Source: 0-14-0-20-45-22 sp041645495
GTDB lineage: Bacteria; Fidelibacterota; UBA2242
Assembly (NCBI GenBank): GCA_041645495.1
Contig: JBAZPZ010000030.1
Location: 1 to 21,084 of the forward strand
Reading direction: 5' to 3'
DNA: 21,084 nucleotides
Shown one piece after another: positions 5,589 to 14,431 of this stretch. Position numbers and translations under genes: made by a program. How positions within the stretch are numbered: position 1 is the first letter of the stretch; each line of letters opens with the position of its first letter. The notes beneath the pieces were generated by a model that worked only from the letters and a program-made list of their open reading frames with translations, ran no database searches and had not been told where the DNA came from.

Positions 5589-6296
5589 ATGAATGAAACA
5601 AATGGCATAACGCCTATCAAGAAACAATCCTTGCCGGATGGTATCGTCAGAAAACTGCGGATTTTTGTGACCGAGCAGGGATACAAACAGGGTGATCGGT
5701 TACCATCAGCGGCGGAAATGGCACGCTTGTTTGAAGTCGGTGTACCGACCCTGCGTGAAGCGATTAAGAAACTCGAAACCATCAATTCGGTCGAGGTGAA
5801 ACACGGCAGTGGCATGTTTGTCGGAAAATATTTTCATCGGTTATTTTTACCGAATCCGGTTATTGTCGAGGAATCTTTAAAAAAGGAACAATTGCTGGAA
5901 CTTATCGATGCGCGGATAGCCATCGAAGGGCGCATTATTCATCTGGCGATGCCGAATCTGACCGCTGAGCACATCACCCGGTTTGAACAGTTACTGAAAA
6001 GGGCTGAGGCGTATCCGGATGATTATCTGAAATGTGCGTTGAATTATCTGGAAATTGAAAACATGATGCGTAAAGCGGCTAACAATACGATCCTTTTTGA
6101 AATCGTGATCGCGATAACCAACCTTTATTCGGATGACCAATTAGAAGTGCTCAATTCTCACATGCCGCATGAAAAAGATTACGAGTTGCATCGCAATCTA
6201 CTCACGGCTCTGAAAGCCGGCGATGAAAAAGAGGTCATCGAAATCATGGAAACAAGGTTCAAAATCATTCGGGATATTATCGATCAATATATGTGA
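5589..6296 (+). CDS. GntR-family transcriptional regulator, FadR/FCD type
   Basis: The 235-residue protein has an N-terminal winged helix-turn-helix (about 14-80) with the GntR signature RLPSAAEMARLFEVGVPTLREAI and a wing ending HGSGMFVG. An all-helical FCD-type effector domain follows (about 97-232). FadR-type regulators usually bind organic or sugar acids and often repress their own operon. The FCD metal-site pattern is degenerate: in the helix normally carrying Asp and His the sequence is YLEIENMMRKAANN, without the His, although the later HRNLLTALKAGD block is kept. Metal-dependent effector binding is therefore uncertain. GGAG lies seven bases before the ATG. It is the first gene of the long plus-strand run, 36 bp ahead of the TonB receptor, and is its likely regulator. 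The effector is unknown. Confidence 0.9.
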   Translation: MNETNGITPIKKQSLPDGIVRKLRIFVTEQGYKQGDRLPSAAEMARLFEVGVPTLREAIKKLETINSVEVKHGSGMFVGKYFHRLFLPNPVIVEESLKKEQLLELIDARIAIEGRIIHLAMPNLTAEHITRFEQLLKRAEAYPDDYLKCALNYLEIENMMRKAANNTILFEIVIAITNLYSDDQLEVLNSHMPHEKDYELHRNLLTALKAGDEKEVIEIMETRFKIIRDIIDQYM

Positions 6297-6332
6297 AATG
6301 GTCTGACAATTGTAAAATCAATGGGAGACGAT

Positions 6333-9300
6333 ATGGGGCGGGCGACAAACAAAATATTTTCAAGCGCAGTACTTCTGTTCCTGCTGACAACAATCTGTTT
6401 AGGTGGTGTTACCGGAAAATTGCACGGAGTGGTTACCGATAAAACGACCGGCCAGGCTCTGGTCGGAGTGAATGTCATTTTGAAAGGTACCGAATTCGGA
6501 GCTGCTACCGACCAAAACGGTAAATATTTTATTTTGTCTGTTCCGCCGGGCGTGTATTCTCTCGATGTATCCATTATTGGATATAGGAAAATGACGATCA
6601 CGGATATTAAGGTGATGATTGACCATACAACGATAGTGAATGCGGAACTGGAATCTCAGGCGATTGATCTGGGAGATGCGGTTGTGGTAGTCGCGAAACG
6701 CCCGGTAATTCAGAAGGATGTCACCAACAGCACTCAATTTGTTGAGTTAGACGAACTGACCCAACTTCCTTTTAGCGACGCTAAAGAAGTAATGATGATT
6801 CAAACCGGTGTATTTTTTGACCCGGCACCGGTTATATCGGGTCCAAATGAAGCCGGTCGTGGCGAAAACCGGTATTCTATCCGCGGTGGAGATCAGGGTG
6901 AGGTCAAATGGTACATTGACGGTGTGCGAGTCGCCTCGTTGATTGAAGGACGTGCAGATAAAGGTGGTTCATTTACCAATGTCAATCTGCATTCCATTCA
7001 GGAAGTTCAGATGATTACGTCCGGTTTTAACGCCGAATACGGGGAAGCACAATCCGGAATTGTAAACGTCGTAACCAAAGAGGGGAAAGACAAATTAACT
7101 TATTTATTTGAATACGAATACGGTTTAGCCGGACAGCATCATTTCGGTACATATCTTTATGCCCATCCGACGACAAATCAGTATCAGAATCATTTGGAAG
7201 ACCTTAACGATGAATATAATAGTTGGTTAACTTCGTTTAGCGGTTCTTTACCAACCGCAGAAGATTCTGCGGAACTGATCGAGCAGATGTCTGCATCAGA
7301 TGAAAAATGGTGGTATAAATATCAGAAAGAATATCGCGACCATACCAACACTCCGGATGATATTTGGTGGCTTGATTATGATTACAATTATCACAATGAC
7401 ACCCTGGCTTTGGGCGAGATGGATCCGGACTGGATGACCGAATACCGCAAGAAGAATATCTATGATTATCGCAAAATTCCGGACTACAATTTTTATTTCA
7501 CCGTCGGCGGTCTGCTTTTTACAATCGGCGATCTTAAAAGCACGTTTTTCCTGGCATCTCAACTCAAGAGTGAGGCATACTCACTTCCGCATCCGAGGAA
7601 TTCACACGATCTTACCAATCTGACATATAATTTTGCCTTCCAGGTTCGATCAAATATGAAATTACGTCTGACTGGATTTTATAATCTGGATGAAGGCTCT
7701 ACCATGCAGGAAAAAGGCCAATTTGTCAATCAGGCTAAATTTTATCGGGGTTGGGGAGCTTTGTTGGATACGAAAACCTTGAGCGCCAGCCTGCTCTGGG
7801 ATCATGTGATTTACAATAGGATGAACTACGATTTGAAATTGAGTTATTACTCACTGGATATTCGGGAATATCCGAGCAAATATACGGAACTTGGCACCAG
7901 TTCCAATCCCGATCTTTGGGGCTGGGAGCGTTATGATACTTTGTCTTATGACACGTATGTCGAGCCGTTTGACGCCTGGGCACACATCTACGATTCGCAT
8001 TGGCAAACCGGCGATTTATCCCTCGTCGGTAGCCTGAACTGGCAGTGGAACTCTTTTAATTTTTTAAAAACCGGCTTCGAGTTTCGTCGCAATAAAGCGG
8101 CCGAGTTGAAATTGTATCGCTTTCATTCATTTGTAGATTGGGAAGAGCATCCTGAATTATGGGCGAATCGCGGCTTGCACGAAACCTTTTATCCCATTCA
8201 ATTCGCAGCTTACATTCAAAATAAGATGGAATTCGAAAGCATGATTCTGAATCTGGGTCTGCGTTATGATTATTTCAATCCGAATTATGAATGGTTTGCT
8301 ACTAACAATATATACCATTTCAGTGCGAATCCTGATTACAATGCAAGTTTGGATCCTGATGGCGATCAGGTTGATTCCAGCGGAAATGTCAAGTATTCTT
8401 TCGAAAACGTGTTGAATCAACCCCGGGAACAGGCAGATGATTATCACATGCTCAGTCCGCGTTTAGGTGTATCGTATCCGATTACTGAGAATACTCTGTT
8501 GCATTTCAGCTATGGTCATTTCTATCAGATGCCGCCGTTAGACCGGATGTTTGAACTCAATTGCATGCGATCTATATATCTGACCAAGGCTATTGCAGAA
8601 GAAAACGCGGCCGCGAAAGCCGAAGAAAGGGAAGCGGCGCATATTCCTTCAACGGCTGGCGATCCGGAACGGGTTGTGTTTTTAACCGCAGAACCATTAA
8701 AACCGGAAATAACGAAATCGTTCGAAGTTGGCATCAAGCAAAACTTTGGCGATCTGGCCGTTCTGGATGTGACTGCTTATTATAAAGACATGTTTGATAA
8801 AACGGATGGACGCGCACAATTGTTTGACCGGCGCATTTATGGGTATAATCCTTTTACCGGAGAGACAACCAAAACCAATTTTTACGTCAGTTCCTTTCCC
8901 GGCGATTACGGTGATGCACGGGGCTTTGAAGTGACCCTGAGAACACTCTTTTCTAAAAATTTTGTGTTCGACGTCAGTTATAGTTTTTCCAAATCAACGG
9001 TTGGTCGTGCGAGTCCGGCATATATATATATTGATTCATCCGGAACATATACTTACACTTGGGATACCGATGTAAACAAACGTATTCCGGTACAGAATAC
9101 TTATAGCCGCCCGCACACTCTCCGAACCAATCTGTATATGAAATATCCGGATGACTTACATATTCCTGTCATCACACCGATTTTCAAGGGCGTCAGTGCC
9201 AGCCTCCTGTATCAATTTGTTAGTGGCCAAACATTCACATATCTTGATCCTGACGATCCACCGGATACTTATGACAATTACCGCCTTCCGGCATATCAGA

Positions 9301-9563
9301 CGGTCAATCTGCGAATTGAGAAATCTTTTAACATCGGTAAAGATCACATGTTTTATGCGTATGTTCGAGTCACCAACCTGTTCAATTGGAAGAATCTGAT
9401 TTCACTGGGCGAGTACTATTGGACGGATCGCGGTGGTATTCTGGCGGACTATATTGACAATGGTACGATTACTACGGTAGATGAATACGGTTATGACATT
9501 TCATGGCAAACGTATGGCCCGCCGCGGAGAATATATTTTGGATTAAAATACTGTTTTCGTTGA
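6333..9563 (+). CDS. TonB-dependent outer-membrane receptor with carboxypeptidase-regulatory-like N-domain
   Basis: Start 6333 is chosen over the in-frame ATG at 6321 because GGGAG lies five bases upstream. The 1076-residue product has a signal peptide (hydrophobic 9-24). A carboxypeptidase-regulatory-like beta domain follows (about 28-108, including GVNVILKGT and TDQNGKYFILSVPPGVYSL). Next come a plug domain (about 125-250, with YSIRGGDQGEVKWYIDGVRV and FNAEYGEAQSGIVNVVTK) and a beta-barrel rich in aromatic strands to the C-terminus. This is SusC-like architecture for energy-driven uptake of large ligands across the outer membrane. No SusD follows; the next genes are a sorting-domain protein and a PorV-like barrel. 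Neighbouring ABC sugar transporter and GH38 genes point to an oligosaccharide ligand. The exact ligand cannot be read from sequence. Confidence 0.92.
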   Translation: MGRATNKIFSSAVLLFLLTTICLGGVTGKLHGVVTDKTTGQALVGVNVILKGTEFGAATDQNGKYFILSVPPGVYSLDVSIIGYRKMTITDIKVMIDHTTIVNAELESQAIDLGDAVVVVAKRPVIQKDVTNSTQFVELDELTQLPFSDAKEVMMIQTGVFFDPAPVISGPNEAGRGENRYSIRGGDQGEVKWYIDGVRVASLIEGRADKGGSFTNVNLHSIQEVQMITSGFNAEYGEAQSGIVNVVTKEGKDKLTYLFEYEYGLAGQHHFGTYLYAHPTTNQYQNHLEDLNDEYNSWLTSFSGSLPTAEDSAELIEQMSASDEKWWYKYQKEYRDHTNTPDDIWWLDYDYNYHNDTLALGEMDPDWMTEYRKKNIYDYRKIPDYNFYFTVGGLLFTIGDLKSTFFLASQLKSEAYSLPHPRNSHDLTNLTYNFAFQVRSNMKLRLTGFYNLDEGSTMQEKGQFVNQAKFYRGWGALLDTKTLSASLLWDHVIYNRMNYDLKLSYYSLDIREYPSKYTELGTSSNPDLWGWERYDTLSYDTYVEPFDAWAHIYDSHWQTGDLSLVGSLNWQWNSFNFLKTGFEFRRNKAAELKLYRFHSFVDWEEHPELWANRGLHETFYPIQFAAYIQNKMEFESMILNLGLRYDYFNPNYEWFATNNIYHFSANPDYNASLDPDGDQVDSSGNVKYSFENVLNQPREQADDYHMLSPRLGVSYPITENTLLHFSYGHFYQMPPLDRMFELNCMRSIYLTKAIAEENAAAKAEEREAAHIPSTAGDPERVVFLTAEPLKPEITKSFEVGIKQNFGDLAVLDVTAYYKDMFDKTDGRAQLFDRRIYGYNPFTGETTKTNFYVSSFPGDYGDARGFEVTLRTLFSKNFVFDVSYSFSKSTVGRASPAYIYIDSSGTYTYTWDTDVNKRIPVQNTYSRPHTLRTNLYMKYPDDLHIPVITPIFKGVSASLLYQFVSGQTFTYLDPDDPPDTYDNYRLPAYQTVNLRIEKSFNIGKDHMFYAYVRVTNLFNWKNLISLGEYYWTDRGGILADYIDNGTITTVDEYGYDISWQTYGPPRRIYFGLKYCFR

Positions 9564-9591
9564 AAACCGGTGTAATGTAAAGGATTTATTT

Positions 9592-11454
9592 ATGACCAAA
9601 AATATTCAGAAGAGCATAATTCTACTTTCAGCGATTACAATCATGTGTTTACCGCTCCTTGCCCAGCGCACTCCAGCATTCAAGATTCACGATCGCGGCA
9701 TACTCTGGGAAACCATGAAAGACGACGGAACCATCGGCGCGCCAAGTCCCACCAGTCGGTATCAGTTTTATCCCAGCATGGATTGGCCGGGCGGCCCGCA
9801 CGATTTGGGAGATAAGGATGACCAGCGTTCGTATATGGTCGGAGCCGGCGTTTGGGTCGGCTGGAAAGATGCCGGCGGGACGATCAATTTTTCGGAAAAC
9901 GGGCCGTTAACAGCGGTCAATTTTGGTACCTTTGAAGACTTAATTAAAACAGAGAATTATGTCGAGGATACGGGATATGACCCCAGTAAACCGGAGCAGA
10001 CAATCGTTGCGGAATGGACTACCCCGGAAAATATTCACGTCAAGAGAACCAGCAAATCTTGGAGTTTTCCAGACATTAATAATCTTATCATTGTCGATTA
10101 TGTGGTGAGCAATCAAACCGTTTCAAAAATCAAGGATGCCTATGTCGGATTCGTCTATTTGATCCGGCCGAGTTATCAGGATGTGATTGTGCATAACGGC
10201 TGGGGAGACGAAGCGACACGCGAGGACGAATCGGTGGCGTACGATAGTACGAGAGCTTTATTGTATGCCTACGACAATTATATGGCCAATTATACTCAGT
10301 ACATGTGGGATTGGGGCAATTATTGGGACGATGCTGAGGAAATCCGTACTCCGGGATATGCCGGTTATGCGTTATTGGGAGCGGATCCCGCCTCAGATGG
10401 AAGAGCTCGACCGGCGAATATTTTCTGGGCGAGTCTTATCGGCCAAAGTCAATCTTTTACATTGAGCGGAACGGCGAGCCCGGCTGACCTGTATGCTCGC
10501 TTGAACGGAACCGATAAATCTCTTCAGGCCGATTCCGTAACCCACATCACCCCCATTATGATAATGAGTTGCGGGCCATATGATATTGAAGCGTCCGATT
10601 CGGTACGGATTACGATTGTGGAAGCTGTTGACGGTCTTCCGCTGAAAGATTGCATCAATATTGAATTAGGAGCTGAATTGACCGCGGCTCAGGCAAAACT
10701 TCCAAAAGGTTTGGCGCTGTTACAGGAGACGATAGATGACGCACAAACACTTTATAACAATGATTGCCGGATAACGAATGTCCCGCCGCCGGCGCCGGAT
10801 ATTGAAATAATTCCCCTGCCTGCCAGCAAAAAAATCTCGGTTAGTTGGGAGCCCTATGAAAGTGACTATTTAGATCCGGTCACCGGCCGAAATGATCTCA
10901 AAGAATATATCCTTTATCGAAGTGAATATTCTTTTAATGGTCCGTGGACTACCAAAGTAAGAAGCATTAAACCAAAAGATAGTATTTCCATCGACCGATA
11001 TTATAACGAAGAAACCGGGCGCTGGCAATATGATGATAACACTGTCACCCTCGGCGTCGGTTACTATTATGCGGTTACGGCGAAAGACAGCTCCGGAAAT
11101 GAAAGCTGGATAACAAATCGCAATAGCGAACCCGTCCGCGCTGCCAGTTTTCCGGATTCCACGACACTTCATGTAAAAGTTTTCCCAAATCCCTTTCGCG
11201 AAAAGGCCGGATTTCCATCAAAAGCGGATGCCAATTCAATAGTCTGGACAAATTTGCCGGCGACTTGCACGATCAGAATTTATACCGTGGCGGGAGAACT
11301 GGTTAGAACTCTCAAACACAATAATCCAAATTCCGGTGAAGAAGTTTGGAATCAATTGACAGACGCCCGCCAGCGAACGGCTCCGGGAATTTACTTCTGG
11401 ACGGTCGATTCGAATGTCGGGACAGCCAAAGGATCGTTAGTCCTTATCAAGTAA
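9592..11454 (+). CDS. Secreted protein with Fn3-like region and C-terminal FlgD/type IX-type sorting domain
   Basis: The 620-residue protein starts behind AAAGGA and has a signal peptide ending near LLAQ (residue 25). The body (26-395) is aromatic and glycine-rich, apparently beta, and of no family I recognise. A fibronectin-III-like segment follows (about 400-515, with ISVSWEPYE and YYYAVTAKDSSGNES). The last 95 residues match the FlgD-Ig/T9SS sorting-domain pattern: VFPNPF, then IRIYTVAGELVRTL, APGIYFWTV and a closing LVLIK. It is therefore predicted to be exported across the outer membrane and surface-attached or released. It sits 28 bp after the TonB receptor, in the position where SusD occurs in Bacteroidetes loci, so a glycan-capture role is a fair guess. 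No SusD-like helical repeats or lipobox are visible. Confidence 0.75.
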   Translation: MTKNIQKSIILLSAITIMCLPLLAQRTPAFKIHDRGILWETMKDDGTIGAPSPTSRYQFYPSMDWPGGPHDLGDKDDQRSYMVGAGVWVGWKDAGGTINFSENGPLTAVNFGTFEDLIKTENYVEDTGYDPSKPEQTIVAEWTTPENIHVKRTSKSWSFPDINNLIIVDYVVSNQTVSKIKDAYVGFVYLIRPSYQDVIVHNGWGDEATREDESVAYDSTRALLYAYDNYMANYTQYMWDWGNYWDDAEEIRTPGYAGYALLGADPASDGRARPANIFWASLIGQSQSFTLSGTASPADLYARLNGTDKSLQADSVTHITPIMIMSCGPYDIEASDSVRITIVEAVDGLPLKDCINIELGAELTAAQAKLPKGLALLQETIDDAQTLYNNDCRITNVPPPAPDIEIIPLPASKKISVSWEPYESDYLDPVTGRNDLKEYILYRSEYSFNGPWTTKVRSIKPKDSISIDRYYNEETGRWQYDDNTVTLGVGYYYAVTAKDSSGNESWITNRNSEPVRAASFPDSTTLHVKVFPNPFREKAGFPSKADANSIVWTNLPATCTIRIYTVAGELVRTLKHNNPNSGEEVWNQLTDARQRTAPGIYFWTVDSNVGTAKGSLVLIK

Positions 11455-11465
11455 AGGTGATATGT

Positions 11466-12410
11466 ATGAAGAAATTACTTCTACCTTTGTTTATCATATC
11501 GGTTCTTGTAGGTGATATTCAAGCACAATTTGATTATGGATTTGATTTTACCAAAGCCGGTAGCGCAGGCCTTCAGTTCTTGAAAATCGGAGTTGGAGCA
11601 CGGGAAACCGCTATGGGGGAAGCCTTCACCAGCCTATCAGAAGATGTGAATTCCGTATTTTGGAATGTTGCCGGTATAGGATTTGTCACCAGGCCGGCGG
11701 CCACTTTTTCGCATAGTAACTGGTTGGTAGAAAGCAATCACGATGCCTTTGCGGTTGCAATTCCGATCAGATCATTTGTAGTTGGGCTTAGTGCAATAAG
11801 TTTTCGAATACAGGAATTTGAAGAGACTACTGTGCTTTTGCCTAACGGAACGGATAATATGGTCGGTGCCGGCGATTATCTGGTTGGCCTGGCGATTGCC
11901 CGTCGCTACACCGATAAATTGACTATCGGTTTACAACTAAAATACGTTCAGGAGGTTTTGGATAACCGCTCTTTTGGAAACATTTTATTTGATATTGGTA
12001 CAATTTACCGTACCGGTTTTCGTGATTTAAAGTTGGCATTCGCACTTCAACATTTTGGTTCGGATATGGTGTTGGCCGATCAGCAATTCAGAATGCCGTT
12101 ACTATTCAGGGTCGGCGCCAGCGACAATATTTTCAAGACCAGATTGCATCGTTTGACAGCCTCTGCGGAATTAATTCATCCGACTGATGCCAACGAATGG
12201 ATTTGTGTCGGATTGGAGTACGAGGCGTTCAATCTATTATCTTTGCGCGGCGGTTATCGCTCCAACGGCAGTGAACATAATCTGACAACGGGTTTTGGGC
12301 TCCAATTGCCGAATGTGAGCCGCTTCGGAACGTCGTTTGACTATGCGTATGTTTCTTATGGAGAAATTTTTGGCGCAACGCACAGGTTTACGTTGGGACT
12401 GACAATTTAA
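11466..12410 (+). CDS. PorV/UPF0164-like outer-membrane beta-barrel protein
   Basis: The ATG at 11466 follows AAAGGTGA by five bases. An in-frame ATG 120 bp upstream lies inside the previous gene and would bury the signal peptide. The 314-residue product has a signal peptide cut near IQA/Q (residue 20). Next comes the family's N-terminal signature, here AGLQFLKIGVGARETAMGEA (about 34-53), with SEDVNSVFWNVAGIGF after it. The remainder alternates in the manner of barrel strands and ends in FTLGLTI. PorV and PorQ are outer-membrane parts of the type IX system that shuttle sorting-domain cargo; related UPF0164 proteins resemble FadL barrels. Its place between two sorting-domain proteins suggests it handles them, but a passive porin role is also possible. 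Confidence 0.8.
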   Translation: MKKLLLPLFIISVLVGDIQAQFDYGFDFTKAGSAGLQFLKIGVGARETAMGEAFTSLSEDVNSVFWNVAGIGFVTRPAATFSHSNWLVESNHDAFAVAIPIRSFVVGLSAISFRIQEFEETTVLLPNGTDNMVGAGDYLVGLAIARRYTDKLTIGLQLKYVQEVLDNRSFGNILFDIGTIYRTGFRDLKLAFALQHFGSDMVLADQQFRMPLLFRVGASDNIFKTRLHRLTASAELIHPTDANEWICVGLEYEAFNLLSLRGGYRSNGSEHNLTTGFGLQLPNVSRFGTSFDYAYVSYGEIFGATHRFTLGLTI

Positions 12411-12421
12411 ATTGAGGAACA

Positions 12422-14431
12422 GTGACCGGGCATAAAAATATTAAAGACACAATAGTATCGACGGCCGGGCGACGCTTCCTGTTCTTTTTATTTTTAATTC
12501 CGGCCATTTTCGGGCTGACAAATTGTAAGATCAATTCGGTGTCTCAGCCGGGAACCGCCCAACCGAACGATACGCTTAATATTGAAATCAGTTTAACTGT
12601 TTCATATCCGGACGCCAGCAATCCGACCAAAGGATTTCTGGGAATGTTGGTGCCGGACGACTGGCAGATGCTGTCCGGAAATTATACCAGCGCCAATGGC
12701 TCCGGTCAAATAATCGAATCAGCCGACTGGACTGATTCGGTCAACGCGCACTATCCGCCGGCCAATTACGGAGAGAATCTGAAATGGATCGGCTGTCTTT
12801 CCGAGTTCGGGCACACAGCCGCCGTGGCTTACGATGTCACCGTCAATCTGTCGGTCAAGGTTGGTCAGCGGGAAGGACTGTTCAATATTGGTTATATCTT
12901 CACAAAAGCGGCTACCAATATGCTTGGCACCAGTTCGGCGGCGATTTCTTACCCGCACCAAATCGGCGTACCCGATTCATCCTGTTATCCTGAGTTCAAT
13001 CTCTGGAAGTTTGCGGTGATGGCTGATTATGATTGGGAAACGCTGTTTGACAGAACTTCCGGTTGGACCGGCGCCGACGGGATTTATTCGATTCCGCTAT
13101 CCGGCAATGAAGTCTACGAGGAATCCGATCCGGAGTCAACTCTGTTCGTTTTCAGTGATACTTTTATCGGTGACGTGAATGAACTTGATCAGCGCTCGAA
13201 CAACAAAATGGTCAACAACACGCTGGCATTGCTGGAATCGAATCAGCCCGATTCCGCCAAAATCGGATTTGAATGGGGCTTCACCGCCAACCAGCAACCG
13301 GCTTCGGTATTTATCCCGAATACACCCAATTCGGTTTCGGGTGACTGGTATTGGCCGATGGACGGGATTGCGTTGGGCGATTCCGTTTACGTTTTCGCCA
13401 TGCTGATGCATTCCACAGGCACCGGTTCGTGGGATTGGGAAATCAGCGGCGTCTCCCTGTTGTCATTCGTTCCCGATACGAACGGTATCGTGCAATCATA
13501 TTCCGAAAAGGATGTCCCATTGATTTATGATGAAACGAGCGCGATCCAATCCGTGTTCGGCGCAGCCGTTTTCCCGATGACAGAACGCAGTGGCTGTCAG
13601 AATCCGGACGGTTATATTTACGTTTACGGCGTCCGCTCCCGGTCGAACACCAAAGACCTGCTCGCGGCCAGAGTGCCGGAGGCCGACTTCGCGGACATTT
13701 CAAAATATACTTATTATAACGGAAGCGCCTGGGTGGCGGACATTTCCCAAAGCGCCTCTCTGACCGATCAGGTTTCGCAGGAATTGAGCGTCTCGCAGTT
13801 GCCGAACGGACAATTTATACTCACTTTTCAGCTGGACTGCATTTCCGATCGGGTCGCCATCCGGATTGGCGACACACCCGTCGGACCTTTTTCATTATAC
13901 AAAGCAATCTACACCTGTCCGGAAGTCGCCGAATATGCTACTCAATCTGCTTTCACTTATAACGCCAAAGCCCACCCGCATTTGTCCAAGCCGGGCGAAT
14001 TGCTGATTAGCTACAATGTCAACACGTTTGGATGGGGTTCCTTTCAGATCGGTGATATTTATCATCCTCGATTTATCAATATGAAATTTGGCGAAGAAGA
14101 AATTCTGGCCAACCGGGAAGAAAATTGTACATCGGTCGAGTCTTTCAATCTGGAGCAAAATTTCCCCAATCCGTTCAACGCCACGACCTGTATCGCCTAC
14201 CGGATTGCACGGCATGCCGATGTGGTTTTGAATATTTATGATCTGCGCGGTCAGCTCGTGTGCAAATTAGTGCAGGCGCAGGCGGCCCCCGGAGTTTATC
14301 AAATCATTTGGGACGGCCGAAACGCCGCCGGACAAATATTACCGAGCGGAATTTATATTTTACAAATGCAGGTCAAAGAAGCCGCTCAGAGTGTAATTCG
14401 TGAAAGCCGCAAAATGCTGTTATTGAAATGA
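12422..14431 (+). CDS. Putative lipoprotein with DUF4185-like beta-propeller body and C-terminal sorting domain
   Basis: The start is a GTG shortly after GAGGA. The N-terminus has a hydrophobic run (19-32) ending LTNC, a lipobox-like site with Cys35; Asn before Cys is unusual, so lipidation is uncertain. Residues 45-180 look like an Ig-type beta domain. The central body (about 190-565) resembles DUF4185/GH43-like five-bladed propellers: DGIYSIPL, TLFVFSDTFIG, WYWPMDGIALGD and AHPHLSKPGELLISYNVN. No proven activity is known to me for this body. The final 90 residues are a classic sorting domain (NFPNPFNATT, VLNIYDLRGQLV, IIWDGRNAAGQILPSGIY, KMLLLK). A carbohydrate-binding or glycosidase role fits the operon. 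The stop overlaps the next ATG (ATGA), so it is coupled to the ABC binding protein. Confidence 0.7.
   Translation: MTGHKNIKDTIVSTAGRRFLFFLFLIPAIFGLTNCKINSVSQPGTAQPNDTLNIEISLTVSYPDASNPTKGFLGMLVPDDWQMLSGNYTSANGSGQIIESADWTDSVNAHYPPANYGENLKWIGCLSEFGHTAAVAYDVTVNLSVKVGQREGLFNIGYIFTKAATNMLGTSSAAISYPHQIGVPDSSCYPEFNLWKFAVMADYDWETLFDRTSGWTGADGIYSIPLSGNEVYEESDPESTLFVFSDTFIGDVNELDQRSNNKMVNNTLALLESNQPDSAKIGFEWGFTANQQPASVFIPNTPNSVSGDWYWPMDGIALGDSVYVFAMLMHSTGTGSWDWEISGVSLLSFVPDTNGIVQSYSEKDVPLIYDETSAIQSVFGAAVFPMTERSGCQNPDGYIYVYGVRSRSNTKDLLAARVPEADFADISKYTYYNGSAWVADISQSASLTDQVSQELSVSQLPNGQFILTFQLDCISDRVAIRIGDTPVGPFSLYKAIYTCPEVAEYATQSAFTYNAKAHPHLSKPGELLISYNVNTFGWGSFQIGDIYHPRFINMKFGEEEILANREENCTSVESFNLEQNFPNPFNATTCIAYRIARHADVVLNIYDLRGQLVCKLVQAQAAPGVYQIIWDGRNAAGQILPSGIYILQMQVKEAAQSVIRESRKMLLLK

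Noticed and set aside
11346..11465. Longer N-terminus for the PorV-like protein
   Set aside because: It would overlap the previous gene by over 100 bp and put 40 hydrophilic residues before a good signal peptide. A ribosome site stands right before ATG 11466.
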